NCBI RefSeq assembly: GCF_034262375.1
Contig: NZ_CP139558.1
Coordinates: forward strand, 5,704,001-5,768,000
Origin: Mucilaginibacter sabulilitoris
GTDB lineage: Bacteria; Bacteroidota; Bacteroidia; Sphingobacteriales; Sphingobacteriaceae
DNA: 64,000 nucleotides
Direction: 5' to 3'
Position 1 is the first letter of the stretch. Each line of letters opens with the position of its first letter. This document shows, one piece after another, positions 54,377 to 63,627 of the stretch. Both the position numbers and the translations under genes were made by a program. The notes beneath the pieces are model-generated. The model made no database searches, was not told where the DNA came from, and saw only the letters and a program-made list of their open reading frames with translations.

Positions 54377-55006
54377 TTATTCGGCGTGGAGATTTGGCCA
54401 CGCCGATTTTGTGTTATAATACAAATTGGCTTTCGCTTGAAGATCCACAAAGTGAGCTATACCTTTTTCTTGATAAATTGTCAATGTATCCACGGTTTTG
54501 TAAACAACCTTAAGCAATCGTCGCGCGACAGCCTCAATTGCTTTTTGCGCTTTCATTCGCTTTCGCAACTTTTCAAATAAGGCATGCCAATATGAGTTCT
54601 TCATCCGTACCGCAGCCCAGGCAGCACCGACTATGGCTACTCTTAAATAATTGTTCCCTTTCCTGATTGCGGTGTTTTTCCACTTGCCGGCACTTTCATT
54701 ATTTCCAGGAGCAATGCCACACCATGCGGTAAAATGACCGCCAGTAGGAAACCGGCTCATGTCTTTACCGGCTTCACTGATTATTATTTCAGCAGATTTT
54801 ACACCTATTCCGCTTATACTATCAAGGCATTGAAATGCTTCTGCATAATGTTCTTTTATAATTTCAGAGATAGCATTATTTAAAAAATTCACCTGCTTTT
54901 GTATGTGGTCATAATCATCTAAAAGCATCTGTAGTTGTATGTGATGATGATTTTCAAGTGTTCCGTCCAATGCTTTTATAAGTAAATCTTTCTTATCTTT
55001 TAGCAT
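54377..55006 (-). mobile_element. IS110-family transposase, C-terminal part
   Basis: 209 residues holding the IS116/IS110/IS902 C-terminal (Transposase_20) domain: LDSISGIGVKSAEIIISEAG, MSRFPTGGHFTAWCGIAPGN, and the catalytic Ser region NESAGKWKNTAIRKGNNYLR. The N-terminal DEDD (RuvC-like) domain, about 150 residues, is missing, so the element cannot move itself. The 5' edge overlaps the end of the mobilization gene by 14 bases, showing that the fragment joined that gene. Repeat B lies just beyond its 3' end. Confidence 0.85.
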
Positions 55007-55478
55007 CCCTGGATTTGATGTAACTGTCCAGAATGAACAGGAATTGCTTTTTCAGGTGTTCTTTGTTTTTTTGGCTTTTCGAGATCGTATCCATCAGCGC
55101 ATCTATACAGGTTAACTTTTGTGCCAGGGCATATTGATTATTCAGCAGGTCTGCATTGGCTTTTAGGATTTGTGTATTAAAACTTTCGATGATCCTCGCT
55201 TGTGATAGCGACACCCTGTCCATTTCTGTTTTGATCGGAATAAGCAGCATGTTCTCCTGGCTTCTGATAAAACCGATATACTGTTGGTGATTTTTCATCA
55301 GGGTGTTTTTTAATAATTCATCATTCAGGTCCAACGGATCTTTCTTGCTTTTATAAAAGTAATCGATCATCTGGATAAACACCTGCCGCTTCGTCCTGCC
55401 CAGTTTAAGGGCAATCTTTTCAAACTTCTGATCTACCGTAACCGGGTATCTCACCGATCTGATATTGATATCTTCCAT
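54993..55478 (-). CDS. BfmA/BtgA-like mobilization protein
   Basis: 161 residues. The N-terminus (VRYPVTVDQKFEKIALKLG, TKRQVFIQMIDYFYKSKKD) and the block DPLDLNDELLKNTLMKNHQ, YIGFIRSQENMLLIPIKTE match the accessory mobilization proteins of Bacteroides mobilizable elements. These proteins bind oriT and assist the relaxase. The last residues (RDAKR) are read from the IS110 fragment, so the natural C-terminus may be cut by a few residues. No relaxase gene follows. Confidence 0.8.
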   Translation of the reverse strand: MEDINIRSVRYPVTVDQKFEKIALKLGRTKRQVFIQMIDYFYKSKKDPLDLNDELLKNTLMKNHQQYIGFIRSQENMLLIPIKTEMDRVSLSQARIIESFNTQILKANADLLNNQYALAQKLTCIDALMDTISKSQKNKEHLKKQFLFILDSYIKSRDAKR

Positions 55479-55538
55479 GTTATTCCTTTCATATTGACGG
55501 CATAGCTGTCTGTACGATTATGTCATTATTCCTATATG

Positions 55539-55611
55539 CAGGATACCGCCAAGTATCCTGTTTTTTTTTATTTCATAGGCGTAAACGCCCTTAAGTATCC
55601 CCGGAGGATAC
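55539..55611. other. Hairpin cluster upstream of the mobilization gene (oriT or terminator)
   Basis: CAGGATA (55539-55545) pairs with TATCCTG (55554-55560) and is followed by nine T, a strong plus-direction terminator. Next are GGCG-TAAA-CGCC (55578-55589) and GTATCC-CCGGA-GGATAC (55595-55611). The same TATCC/GGATA sequence appears in two of the hairpins. No plus-strand gene ends here, so an oriT function for the BfmA/BtgA-like protein is as likely as termination. Confidence 0.45.
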
Positions 55612-55676
55612 GTAAACCCCCCGTAGCGAAGCGTAGGGCAAGCAAAGTAGGGCTCTGCCCGACTTCCGCTTGCTTT

Positions 55677-55697
55677 CTTGCTCCTTGCTCCTTGCTC
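55677..55697. repeat. Tandem heptamer CTTGCTC x3
   Basis: Three exact copies of CTTGCTC, flanked by degenerate copies on both sides (55669-55702). It lies in the non-coding GC-rich segment between the hairpin cluster and the winged-helix gene and may be a protein-binding array of the mobile element. Confidence 0.55.
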
Positions 55698-55811
55698 CCT
55701 TGACTCGCGGAGCGACCTGTGCGCTTCATACCTGATTTGCGATGCAAATCAAATCCGATAAAGCTAAAAGCTGTACTGGATTTATGGAAATAAAGTATCG
55801 GGTTATACTTC

Positions 55812-56117
55812 TTAACCGGCAGGCCAGTAAACCTGGCTGCCGAGTTTTGGATGATAAGATGGCTGGTAACGGATATAACCGTATTCATCCAGTTCCCGGA
55901 TGCATTTATGGTAGGTCGCAATCGAAGCAATCCTGCTGAACGCCATCAGGTCCCTGCGGGTAACCGCAAATGGGCTGACAAAGCCATTCCGTTGCCACTG
56001 GATAAATAAAGCGGAAAACAGGCTGATATGTGTTGCTATCAGCCGCTCGTCCCGGCTCATACGACGCAGGAGCTTGCCGTAACCGGCGAGCTCTGTATTG
56101 GAAATGGTTTGTCTCAT
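55812..56117 (-). CDS. Winged-helix protein of a mobilizable element
   Basis: 101 residues: TELAGYGKLLRRMSRDERLI, THISLFSALFIQWQRNGF, FAVTRRDLMAFSRIASIATY and CIRELDEYGYIRYQPSYHP. The pattern (fixed helix, recognition helix SIATYHKCIREL, wing YIRYQPSYHP) fits a replication-initiator-like or regulatory winged helix found next to excisionase genes in Bacteroidota mobilizable elements. It overlaps the upstream HTH gene by four bases (ATGA). Confidence 0.7.
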   Translation of the reverse strand: MRQTISNTELAGYGKLLRRMSRDERLIATHISLFSALFIQWQRNGFVSPFAVTRRDLMAFSRIASIATYHKCIRELDEYGYIRYQPSYHPKLGSQVYWPAG

Positions 56118-56383
56118 CTCAAGCCCCTTTCCAGCAGCTTGTTAATATCCTCCAACTTGTAATACATGATGCTGCCTATCCTGGTAAAACTCAATGTACC
56201 ATTGATCCGTAGATTCTGCAACGTCCCCGGGGAAATGCCCAGTAGTTTTCTAACCTCGGCACTCCTCAGCCATTTCTTAGTGCTGCCCTGTCCAGGCTGC
56301 ATCAGCTTTTTAATCTCGCCGAGCATTTCGTTTTTAAACTCTCTCAGTTCTTCTTTTGTAATTAATTCAATTGCTGTCATCAT
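56114..56383 (-). CDS. Excisionase-like helix-turn-helix protein
   Basis: 89 residues. A short coiled N-terminus (ITKEELREFKNEMLGEIKKL) precedes a MerR/excisionase-type HTH: KKWLRSAEVRKLLGISPGTL, NLRINGTLSFTRIGSIMYYK, LEDINKLLERG. Such proteins direct excision or transcription in Bacteroides mobilizable and conjugative elements. It is the first gene of a two-gene unit with the winged-helix protein. No integrase gene is in the window. Confidence 0.8.
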   Translation of the reverse strand: MMTAIELITKEELREFKNEMLGEIKKLMQPGQGSTKKWLRSAEVRKLLGISPGTLQNLRINGTLSFTRIGSIMYYKLEDINKLLERGLR

Positions 56384-56622
56384 CTAATTCCTTTTGTTAT
56401 TTTCTGTGTTAGCTAACTCCGCAAATAGTTCAATTTGCAGAGATATAAAATCTCTAGTATGGATAAATAAAATGTACTTGATGCGTTCGACCTCCTTTCC
56501 TAATTGAACCGGTTCAGCGGAAAGATCAAATACTAGCCGCTGAATACTATGATTCAAAAGTGAAGGCTAAAACAGGAAAGTGAATGACCATTGGAGGCGT
56601 TTGGTCACGAATGAATCAAGGA

Positions 56623-57270
56623 TTACTTCTTTTTTGGGATAGGAACTATCTCGAAAAGCTTGTCTTTTTCGTCAATGTTCAGATATTTAGTAAAATCTGT
56701 ATCTTTCTGAGATGGGAAATAATTCTGGGCAGTGCCAATTGGTATATTGTTTTCTCCATGCTGGAAATACTTAGCGATCATCTTATACCAGGGGCTTTGT
56801 GTTTGGGAGCGGGTCAGCTTATTGTCGTTAGGCAAGGTCAGTCTTTGGAACTGCTTAAGTAAATGAATGAAAACCGGTAACCCGCTTTTGTCGATAACAA
56901 TCTTTTCAATCGTATCGTACTTTGTAGCTTCTTTTAATTGGCTTTCCAGTTCTATAATTCGTTTCTGTAACTGATCGATCAGCTTATTTTTGTCACTGAT
57001 GACCGATTCTATCGCCTGCGTTTTATGCCATTGGTCAATAGTTTTCAGAAAAGCTACGAAAGTCTCGAGTTTAGGGATATAAACCAAACCTGAAGCATAT
57101 TTTTCGGAGAAAGGATCAAGCCGTTTAAAATGCTTGATCCGATTTGTAACTATGTCGTATACATAATTGAAGAAATTCTCTTCATCGTCTGGGTTTGATT
57201 TTAAATAAAACGCCAATTGATAATCGTAAAATGGTTTATAATCTGAATCATTAATCTCATAAATCTTCAA
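56623..57270 (-). CDS. Protein of unknown function with central coiled coil
   Basis: 215 residues, not recognised. The N-terminal half is aromatic and acidic (YKPFYDYQLAFYLKSNPDDE, NFFNYVYDIVTNRIKHF). A coiled coil spans about 88-120 (SVISDKNKLIDQLQKRIIEL, ESQLKEATKYD). The C-terminus (SPWYKMIAKYFQHGEN, IPIGTAQNYFPSQKDTDF) resembles the small helical ends of accessory proteins in Bacteroides mobilizable elements. It lies upstream of the excisionase-like gene and downstream of the defence genes, on the same strand as both. Confidence 0.65.
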   Translation of the reverse strand: MKIYEINDSDYKPFYDYQLAFYLKSNPDDEENFFNYVYDIVTNRIKHFKRLDPFSEKYASGLVYIPKLETFVAFLKTIDQWHKTQAIESVISDKNKLIDQLQKRIIELESQLKEATKYDTIEKIVIDKSGLPVFIHLLKQFQRLTLPNDNKLTRSQTQSPWYKMIAKYFQHGENNIPIGTAQNYFPSQKDTDFTKYLNIDEKDKLFEIVPIPKKK

Positions 57271-57630
57271 TAAAAAGAAGTTGCCTTATAATCGCCTGCT
57301 ACGGAAAAACAGCCTGCCAATGTCGTAGCGATGGGCAAAGACCCGGAAGCGGCTTTTAAACTTGAAATATCCCTTGGTATTCATCATATTCATATTTTAT
57401 GATGAACATAAAATTCAATTTGTAGTTTGGGTATATCTAATAAAGGATTTTAAAGAAATGTATTTGGATATTAAAAAACAAGTGGAATAAGAAAAATGAC
57501 CAGCAGTTAAATAACAGATATTTTAATAAACATTAATACGCATTCTGGTTATGCTTTATCTTACGCAGGTAATTCCTTTGGCAGGATTAAGGAGCTTACA
57601 TCCTTAAAAGTATTGTACCAGCAGATTTGG
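57271..57630. other. Gap with a possible gene remnant
   Basis: 360 bases. A plus-strand frame near 57290-57415 reads QPANVVAMGKDPEAAFKLEI, then a stop, and looks like the end of a protein without its start. I cannot assign it. The rest is AT-rich and non-coding. Confidence 0.35.
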
Positions 57631-58347
57631 TTAAGAAAAAATCCCCGCCAATAATTTTAATAAACTTAAAATTGATCCGATTTTGAGGACTGCATCTTTT
57701 TTCTTATTGAAAACACGCAGGAACGATTTGGATTTGACACCCTCTTTAAGCAGATTGAAAATTTCGCGATCATTACCTAAATATTTTTCTTCAACGCCCG
57801 ATAATGCTGCTGCTGCTTCCTTAATTAAATCTTTTAATTCAATAAAGGCATCTTCCAATTTTTCCTCTTTTAGCTCAACGATGAAGGAGTCTGTTATAGC
57901 ATTATTATTTGTCTGAAAAAATAAAACAAGTGGAGTCTTGACAGCCTTATCTATAACGAAACTATCTTTCAAGAAGGGACCGGCACGTTCGATGGGGGTA
58001 GGTTTAAGTACAATTGGTACAAAAAAAGATATCGCTCCTTCTCCGGATCTGCTATTTTGTTCCTTAATTCTTTCCCGATAAATTTCCTGATGCCTTTTTT
58101 TATAATAGCGATCTGCAGAATCAATATAGAATATGCTCAGGAACTTCCCTGAAATGGCATCTAAAGCGTTCCAATAGGACTTATCTTTTAGAATCTTATT
58201 TACCGTATGATCTTTAAAATCGTATATCAAAAATGCAAATGCTAACGCCCTTGATTCATCCTTATGCTTTTCGCATATAGTTAACAAGTATTCATAGAAG
58301 CTTAGTGCATCAAATTTCTCATCATTTTTAAATACTAAAGGAACCAT
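57631..58347 (-). CDS. Protein of unknown function at the edge of the defence island
   Basis: 238 residues from the Met of MVPLVFKNDEKFDALSFYEY. An in-frame start 30 codons upstream would add a hydrophobic stretch lacking a sensible signal peptide. Features are a helical N-terminal half (YLLTICEKHKDESRALAFAF, LDAISGKFLSIFYIDSADRY), a beta hairpin (EGAISFFVPIVLKPTPIERA, TPLVLFFQTNN) and a C-terminal helix pair ending in a hydrophobic tail (IGSILSLLKLLAGIFS). No family is recognised. It follows the HNH/methyltransferase genes on the same strand, about 205 bases downstream, and may be part of the defence locus. Confidence 0.6.
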   Translation of the reverse strand: MVPLVFKNDEKFDALSFYEYLLTICEKHKDESRALAFAFLIYDFKDHTVNKILKDKSYWNALDAISGKFLSIFYIDSADRYYKKRHQEIYRERIKEQNSRSGEGAISFFVPIVLKPTPIERAGPFLKDSFVIDKAVKTPLVLFFQTNNNAITDSFIVELKEEKLEDAFIELKDLIKEAAAALSGVEEKYLGNDREIFNLLKEGVKSKSFLRVFNKKKDAVLKIGSILSLLKLLAGIFS

Positions 58348-58552
58348 TTTCTTAGAATAATTTTTAGTGATTAAGGTTAGCTGTACCGTTATTGTCCAAT
58401 AAATTCTGCATATGATTAACAATAATTTCCATATCAAATCTATAAATTTGATATGGATCTATGCTAAATAAATTTATTGACTAATATGTATGTGGACTTT
58501 AAAGGTATAGGAGCGCGTCTACATTGAAAAGATACCTTTCTTGTCTTGATTA

Positions 58553-59389
58553 TTACTTTATAAAGATATTAGTTTTATGATGCTGTAAGTATTTTAAACT
58601 ACTCTCAAAAACATTTCTTAGTTTTATATGAGGTCCGATATTCAGTAGCTCCTGTTCTTTGCGCAGTTGCTTCGATATAATAATGTAACCATCATCTTCG
58701 AAAGATATAAATCCCCTATCAAAAAGAGCATCTATTGTGGGTGACAGTAGTAATCCATTATACGGATCTAAACGCTCAATATTAGTAGAAGACCTCCATG
58801 GCTTTATATGAGATGCTTTGAGAATTTCAGGGATATTTACGTTTGTGATCGCACAGGTGCCCCATAGTTTTATTAAATGGATGCGGAATGCGCCTTGTCC
58901 AATTCTGCTAAGTGCTAGTGACCTTCTCTCCGTTTCTCGTTCACTGATGATATTTGGCTGAATTTCATCAGTCGAAGTAGTAAAAGCAGGGTTGCCGATT
59001 ATTTGATAAATGAATGTGGAGGGCTTGTCCTCATTTTTAACAAAACTTACGGGTTTGACGATTCCTAGATAGAAAAATTCTGTGTGATGTTTATGTCTGT
59101 AAAATAAATGTATAGTATCTTTATTTTGCTCTGCTGCTATTATCCTGGAATCATTTCCCCCTTTTTCTTCACCTTCCCAATACAAATAACCGTCGTTTAT
59201 ATAATTGTTATATTTGGTAGCCGAGACCTGATTTTCTTTGGTAACAAAGAGAATTATTTGATCGGAGTAAGACGGTGTAACTACACCCCTACTAAGAGGA
59301 AAATGCGTTTTGTATCCCCAAACTTTTGCCAGGTATGGCCTCCCATAGACCTGCCCAATTTCAATTTCACTAAAATCAATTTTACTCAT
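58553..59389 (-). CDS. HNH endonuclease, probable partner of the C5 methyltransferase
   Basis: 278 residues. The N-terminal 150 residues (IGQVYGRPYLAKVWGY, GNDSRIIAAEQNKDTI) form a DNA-recognition-like beta domain. The C-terminal HNH domain reads GQGAFRIHLIKLWGTCAIT, then EILKASHIKPWRSSTNIE, then LDPYNGLLLSPTIDALFDRG. The His of ASHIKPW and the Asn of PYNGLLL are the catalytic and metal-binding positions of the HNH_2 family. It lies 51 bases downstream of the cytosine methyltransferase gene, the layout of a type II restriction-modification pair. The target site is unknown. Confidence 0.82.
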   Translation of the reverse strand: MSKIDFSEIEIGQVYGRPYLAKVWGYKTHFPLSRGVVTPSYSDQIILFVTKENQVSATKYNNYINDGYLYWEGEEKGGNDSRIIAAEQNKDTIHLFYRHKHHTEFFYLGIVKPVSFVKNEDKPSTFIYQIIGNPAFTTSTDEIQPNIISERETERRSLALSRIGQGAFRIHLIKLWGTCAITNVNIPEILKASHIKPWRSSTNIERLDPYNGLLLSPTIDALFDRGFISFEDDGYIIISKQLRKEQELLNIGPHIKLRNVFESSLKYLQHHKTNIFIK

Positions 59390-59440
59390 TGATACAGGCT
59401 AGGTTAAACAACCGTAAAACAAGGGTTATGAGTTATCTGT

Positions 59441-60502
59441 TCAATAAGTCAATATTTTTTTAAAAATGGCCTCCGCTAACAGTGGAGGAACCGCATTTCC
59501 TATCTGTTGCTGAACATGCATCAACGTACCTTCAAAAACAAAATTATCGGGAAAACTTTGAAGGCGAGCTGCCTCACGAACTGATAATCCTCTGTCCTGA
59601 AAAGGATGAATTAGCATGTTTTTTCTGTAATTTGATATAACAACCGAGGGAATAGCGGAGTCAAGCCTTTTATATATACCACTATGGCAGTTTTCTAAAT
59701 TCGCATAATTTGTCATTAATTCCTCTGGGATAGCTCTCCAATTCTGACCTTGTTTTATGTGTTTATATCGTTCGACAACGTAATCTTCATTTTTGGAAAC
59801 CAGATTTTGCTGTGCTGTTTCTGAATTAGATCTCATGGTCTTGGCATATATACCAACCTCCTCAATGCTTTTTTTATATGGGAGTTCTGAAAATTTATCT
59901 CCATTTGAAAGATCGGGAAGGTCAGAAATAGCTTCTTCAACGCTTACTGTGTATTCGGCTTTTTTTGGGAATTCAAAAGACTTGCCTAAGCGGTTACCGA
60001 CCATTATAAATCTGTTACGATGTTGCGGCACGCCATAATCTGATGCATATAATACATCTTCAGTTGTTTCATAACCAATTTCGCGAAAGCATTCCTTTAT
60101 AATTCTGACTGTTTCGCCCTTGTTAAAGGTTGTAATCCCCTCTACATTTTCAAATAAAAACCATTCTGGCTGCAATTCTTTTACAAATCTGACAAACTCA
60201 TTAAAAAGTTTATTATTAATATTCTCTGATGTCCTTGTTTTCGTATTAGAAAGAGAAAATCCCTGACAGGGGGGGCCTCCGAAAACAATAAATGGAGGTT
60301 GTTTTATATGTAATAGCGGATCTATCTGCGTAATATCTTCGCATAGAATATTAACTCCAGGGTGATTGCGACTGAAGGTTTTTGCCGCTGAAACATCCTT
60401 TTCGACTGCAAGACCTATTTTTATACCTGCGTTTTCAGCTCCTAAACTCAGACCGCCTGCTCCGCTGAAAATATCTATTCCTATTTTTTTTATAGTTTTC
60501 AA
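59441..60502 (-). CDS. DNA C5-cytosine methyltransferase
   Basis: 353 residues with the standard motif order. Motif I is GIDIFSGAGGLSLGAENAG. Motif IV, with the catalytic Cys, is FGGPPCQGFSLSN. Motif VI is WFLFENVEGI, motif VIII is ASDYGVPQHRNRFIMVGNR-like, and motifs IX-X are RLQSFPDNFVF and QIGNAVPPLLAEAIF. The target-recognition region is short (about residues 220-290). It modifies cytosine in host DNA and should protect against the HNH nuclease encoded next. It may also belong with the AIPR/DUF4420/Z1 set upstream, where a methyltransferase is a usual member. Confidence 0.93.
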   Translation of the reverse strand: MKTIKKIGIDIFSGAGGLSLGAENAGIKIGLAVEKDVSAAKTFSRNHPGVNILCEDITQIDPLLHIKQPPFIVFGGPPCQGFSLSNTKTRTSENINNKLFNEFVRFVKELQPEWFLFENVEGITTFNKGETVRIIKECFREIGYETTEDVLYASDYGVPQHRNRFIMVGNRLGKSFEFPKKAEYTVSVEEAISDLPDLSNGDKFSELPYKKSIEEVGIYAKTMRSNSETAQQNLVSKNEDYVVERYKHIKQGQNWRAIPEELMTNYANLENCHSGIYKRLDSAIPSVVISNYRKNMLIHPFQDRGLSVREAARLQSFPDNFVFEGTLMHVQQQIGNAVPPLLAEAIFKKILTY

Positions 60503-60545
60503 AATGATAAGTTGTTGATTTTGAGTTGATTAAAAAATTTATAAC

Positions 60546-60577
60546 AAAAATCCCCCACCAAACTAAAAACGTTGGTG
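60546..60577 (-). terminator. Possible terminator between AIPR and methyltransferase genes
   Basis: CACCAA (60556-60561) pairs with TTGGTG (60572-60577). On the minus strand it is followed by GGGGATTTTTG. The T-run is separated from the stem by a few bases, so termination may be partial. Confidence 0.35.
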
Positions 60578-60634
60578 AAAATACAAAATATAATACTTTT
60601 ATGCCGAATTAACCTCATGCAATTGCTAAAAAAT

Positions 60635-62677
60635 TTAGTTTACATTAACTCCTTCTGATTTTGCACTGGAATAAACCTGATAAAGTATTTTTGATTGTTT
60701 TTCAGATGGCAAGTCGATTTTACCTGAAGCCATCTTTTCTAAGACCCCGAGCTGCATAGAACTTAAGTTTTTAATCCCTTTATAATTTCGGTAATAGTCA
60801 TAAAGCTTATTCCAATCCTCATAAGTCACTTTCAAAACGAAGACTTGTGCATCTATTCCTTTATCAACAACTTTTATTCCTTTGCTTTCTTTTATCTGAT
60901 AGTTTTTTTCCGCTCTGTCTATAAATAAACGCGGATCTAAATCGGGAAAGTCAAGATCAATTTCCTGAACGCTTGTCCAGCACATCGAATTTTTAGTCCA
61001 TTGGGTGATGTTTGCATATCCAGCAGCAGGACGGGTAATTTTTTGATATACCTGTTCGGAAATTAGTTTTAACATTTCTATAAGACTTTGCGGAATTTCC
61101 TGTGTTTCCCAAATCAGGTCGAAATTCAGATGAAGACCAGATTCCAGAGTTAGCGCAGAAAGATAGGAAACAGTATAAGCAACAGTCTGGGCTCTGAACC
61201 CACCATCGTACCAGGGGGCAGCGGAGATGATTTTTTCAACAGCCCTAAATAAAATTACGCGGCAGATTGCATCCTTAAAATATGTTTCCGTAATAGCCAG
61301 ATTATCCTTTTCAAGAGTCTCTGTAATTTCATCAGCGAATTTTTTGAAACTTTCCTGTGCACCTTTGGACACGATATCCGGTCGCCTGCGCCACATTACT
61401 TCTGTTTTTGAAAGCAGCGTTTTATCGACTACCTGCTGTTTCGGATTCTCATTAATAAATCTTCCTTTTTCAGCCGGTTTCAAATATGCCTGACTGTTGA
61501 GGTATTCCCCTCTTACCCGTTCATAAAACCAATGAGTTCGCTTTTGAGAGCCGCCGATGGCTGGGGCATAAATTCTATTCGAGTAATCCTTCATGTCCTT
61601 ATGAAAAGGGCTATTGGAGAAAAAATCAGAATTATTTATTTTATTCTGCGTATTAGCATATTCAGCCACTTTTGAAATAAAGTCATCCTGGTTTTCTGTT
61701 TTTTTAACCACAGATAATTTCATCTGAACTGCTACTTGAGAAACATCGAGATTTGAAGTCATCCTTGCTGCATAAATAGCAGAAGTTGTCTGCCCGCCAT
61801 TAACGATCTGAAAATTCTTTATTTTTTTTAAATGACCGTCACTTCCGACTTCGACTGATTCCGCAGTTGCCGTAATCCCGTTGTTATATGCAAAGAACAT
61901 TTCCGGTTTGTATTCAATTGTATTTTTTAAACCTTTATTGACATTGCCTTTGAACTGAAGGAAGGTACGCACGTTTTGTTCAAACAGCTTTTGCCCGTGA
62001 TCTTCATAGATGCTGACCAGCAGATCTCCGTTGATAACGGTCAAATATGACTGATAGCTATTGTTTTCGTCATTTATTTTCAAACATGGCAAGTTCACTT
62101 CTATATCAGAAACTGCCGCTTTACTTTCGGATTGATAAATGTTATGCAGATACTCGATGTCTACAACACGAAACTCAAATTGTATATCCTTGTCGGTCTC
62201 TGAAGGAAGCTCCATTAAATTCCTGGTAGCTTTTCCGTCAGTAAGCACCATGAATCTTACTTTATGGAGTTGCTTTTTTTCGACGTATTTATAAATGTTA
62301 TACGCCATAGAGTAAGCTTCTGACGTTTCTTCCATTTCTTTGTATAACCCCTCAGTGGATTTTTTATAAAAAGTCTTAAGGCGGTTAAATTTTGTCTCTA
62401 TCTGTCCCTTTGTCAAAGTCTGAATTATATTGTCTTGGAAAAACTGGTGATTTAATATTGTAAGTATTTTCCTTTCATCATCATAATCATAACCGTAGGC
62501 CTCAATACCTTTTTTTATATATTCAGCAGGTGAGTAATTATTGGTCAGATCACCTACGCTGACAAGGTCTTCACAGACAATTTCAAAGAACGACTGAGCC
62601 TTTAAAAGTGCCCGGCTTTCCGCGTCACTCAGAATTGACTGTAAAAAGTCTTCATGGAATTCTTCAATTGATGCCAT
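60635..62677 (-). CDS. AIPR family phage-resistance protein
   Basis: 680 residues. The AIPR domain lies at about 230-520: LLVSIYEDHGQKLFEQNVRT, FLQFKGNVNKGLKNTIEYKP, FFAYNNGITATAESVEV, IVNGGQTTSAIYAARMTSN, and VAEYANTQNKINNSDFFSN with THWFYERVRGEY. These are its most conserved blocks. AIPR proteins were linked to abortive infection and are found with Z1, DUF4420, MutL-like ATPase and cytosine methyltransferase genes in restriction-like defence systems. It starts 5 bases downstream of the DUF4420 gene's stop codon, in one operon. Confidence 0.9.
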   Translation of the reverse strand: MASIEEFHEDFLQSILSDAESRALLKAQSFFEIVCEDLVSVGDLTNNYSPAEYIKKGIEAYGYDYDDERKILTILNHQFFQDNIIQTLTKGQIETKFNRLKTFYKKSTEGLYKEMEETSEAYSMAYNIYKYVEKKQLHKVRFMVLTDGKATRNLMELPSETDKDIQFEFRVVDIEYLHNIYQSESKAAVSDIEVNLPCLKINDENNSYQSYLTVINGDLLVSIYEDHGQKLFEQNVRTFLQFKGNVNKGLKNTIEYKPEMFFAYNNGITATAESVEVGSDGHLKKIKNFQIVNGGQTTSAIYAARMTSNLDVSQVAVQMKLSVVKKTENQDDFISKVAEYANTQNKINNSDFFSNSPFHKDMKDYSNRIYAPAIGGSQKRTHWFYERVRGEYLNSQAYLKPAEKGRFINENPKQQVVDKTLLSKTEVMWRRRPDIVSKGAQESFKKFADEITETLEKDNLAITETYFKDAICRVILFRAVEKIISAAPWYDGGFRAQTVAYTVSYLSALTLESGLHLNFDLIWETQEIPQSLIEMLKLISEQVYQKITRPAAGYANITQWTKNSMCWTSVQEIDLDFPDLDPRLFIDRAEKNYQIKESKGIKVVDKGIDAQVFVLKVTYEDWNKLYDYYRNYKGIKNLSSMQLGVLEKMASGKIDLPSEKQSKILYQVYSSAKSEGVNVN

Positions 62678-62682
62678 TGTGA

Positions 62683-63627
62683 TCAGGTATTAAATGGTAA
62701 GGGTACTTCATTCGTGACACATTTCGCTAAATCAATAGAATACTGAGCAGTCAGGATTCTGCTGTCGACACCGCTCGATAATATTTTAGGAAAATCATCT
62801 GATACGAGATATGACTTACTTAAATCAAATGAATACGTAAAAAATGGGGGTTCGGTTACGCTCTGCATGTACCCATATGCCGAAAGTTTAGCCTCAAAAA
62901 TATCTCGGGTTTCGTAATCCTCTTCCGGGATTAGGGCATTAACTGCATCGATCATGTCCAAAATTGAGATGCCATGGTTTGTATGTGTCAAGCCATAAAC
63001 TGACAGATATAGTGGTTTTATTTCGCAATCAAGCTGCTGCAATGAGGAAATCTTTATTATTCTTCCCTTACTGGCAATAAACGATTTGACTTCAACAAAG
63101 AATTCCGGCAGAGAAAAGTCTTTTTTATCAGAGTCGGGACCCACCCAGCTTAAAATAGATTCTTGATACCCGAATTCAGGTATCAATGAATAAACTATAA
63201 AATAGAGTTCGGTAAGCAAACCCATCTGAAGAATTTCTGTCATGGCTGTCGTATTATTTTCACGTAGAAATTTCTGCCACCTTTTAATCCTAAGATTAAT
63301 TACTGGAATCATACTGATTTCATTTGCACACTTACTGGCCATAAATACTAGGTTGGTACAGACAGAAAGAAATATTTCCCAATCGCCGTTATTAGTCAGG
63401 ATAAAATACAGTTTGCCTGATTCATCGTCTGAAACTGGAATTACTGAAATCCCTTTGATATTTTCGGCAATTTCTATATCCGTCAAGGGAAACCCGAATT
63501 TAATAAGCAGGCCATACCTGTTTTTACTGTCTGTTACCCAAAAAAAATCATGAGCTGTTTCGATATCGATCCTTCGAGAAGTATCAGGTTTCATGTGTAG
63601 CCATGGATTCTCTGCAGCTTTAGTCAT
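62683..63627 (-). CDS. PD-(D/E)XK motif protein (DUF4420)
   Basis: 314 residues. The nuclease core reads EILQMGLLTELYFIVYSLIP, SILSWVGPDSDKKDFSLPEF and FVEVKSFIASKGRIIKISS, that is Glu, a later Asp, then E-V-K: a complete PD-(D/E)XK site. The family is the nuclease part of Z1/AIPR-type restriction systems. It overlaps the upstream gene by eight bases and is followed by the AIPR gene after five bases, so all three are translated together. Confidence 0.85.
   Translation of the reverse strand: MTKAAENPWLHMKPDTSRRIDIETAHDFFWVTDSKNRYGLLIKFGFPLTDIEIAENIKGISVIPVSDDESGKLYFILTNNGDWEIFLSVCTNLVFMASKCANEISMIPVINLRIKRWQKFLRENNTTAMTEILQMGLLTELYFIVYSLIPEFGYQESILSWVGPDSDKKDFSLPEFFVEVKSFIASKGRIIKISSLQQLDCEIKPLYLSVYGLTHTNHGISILDMIDAVNALIPEEDYETRDIFEAKLSAYGYMQSVTEPPFFTYSFDLSKSYLVSDDFPKILSSGVDSRILTAQYSIDLAKCVTNEVPLPFNT

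Noticed and set aside
55568..55930. 120-codon minus-strand frame over the hairpin and heptamer region
   Set aside because: It overlaps the well-supported winged-helix gene in another phase and runs through the tandem repeat, giving a low-complexity product.
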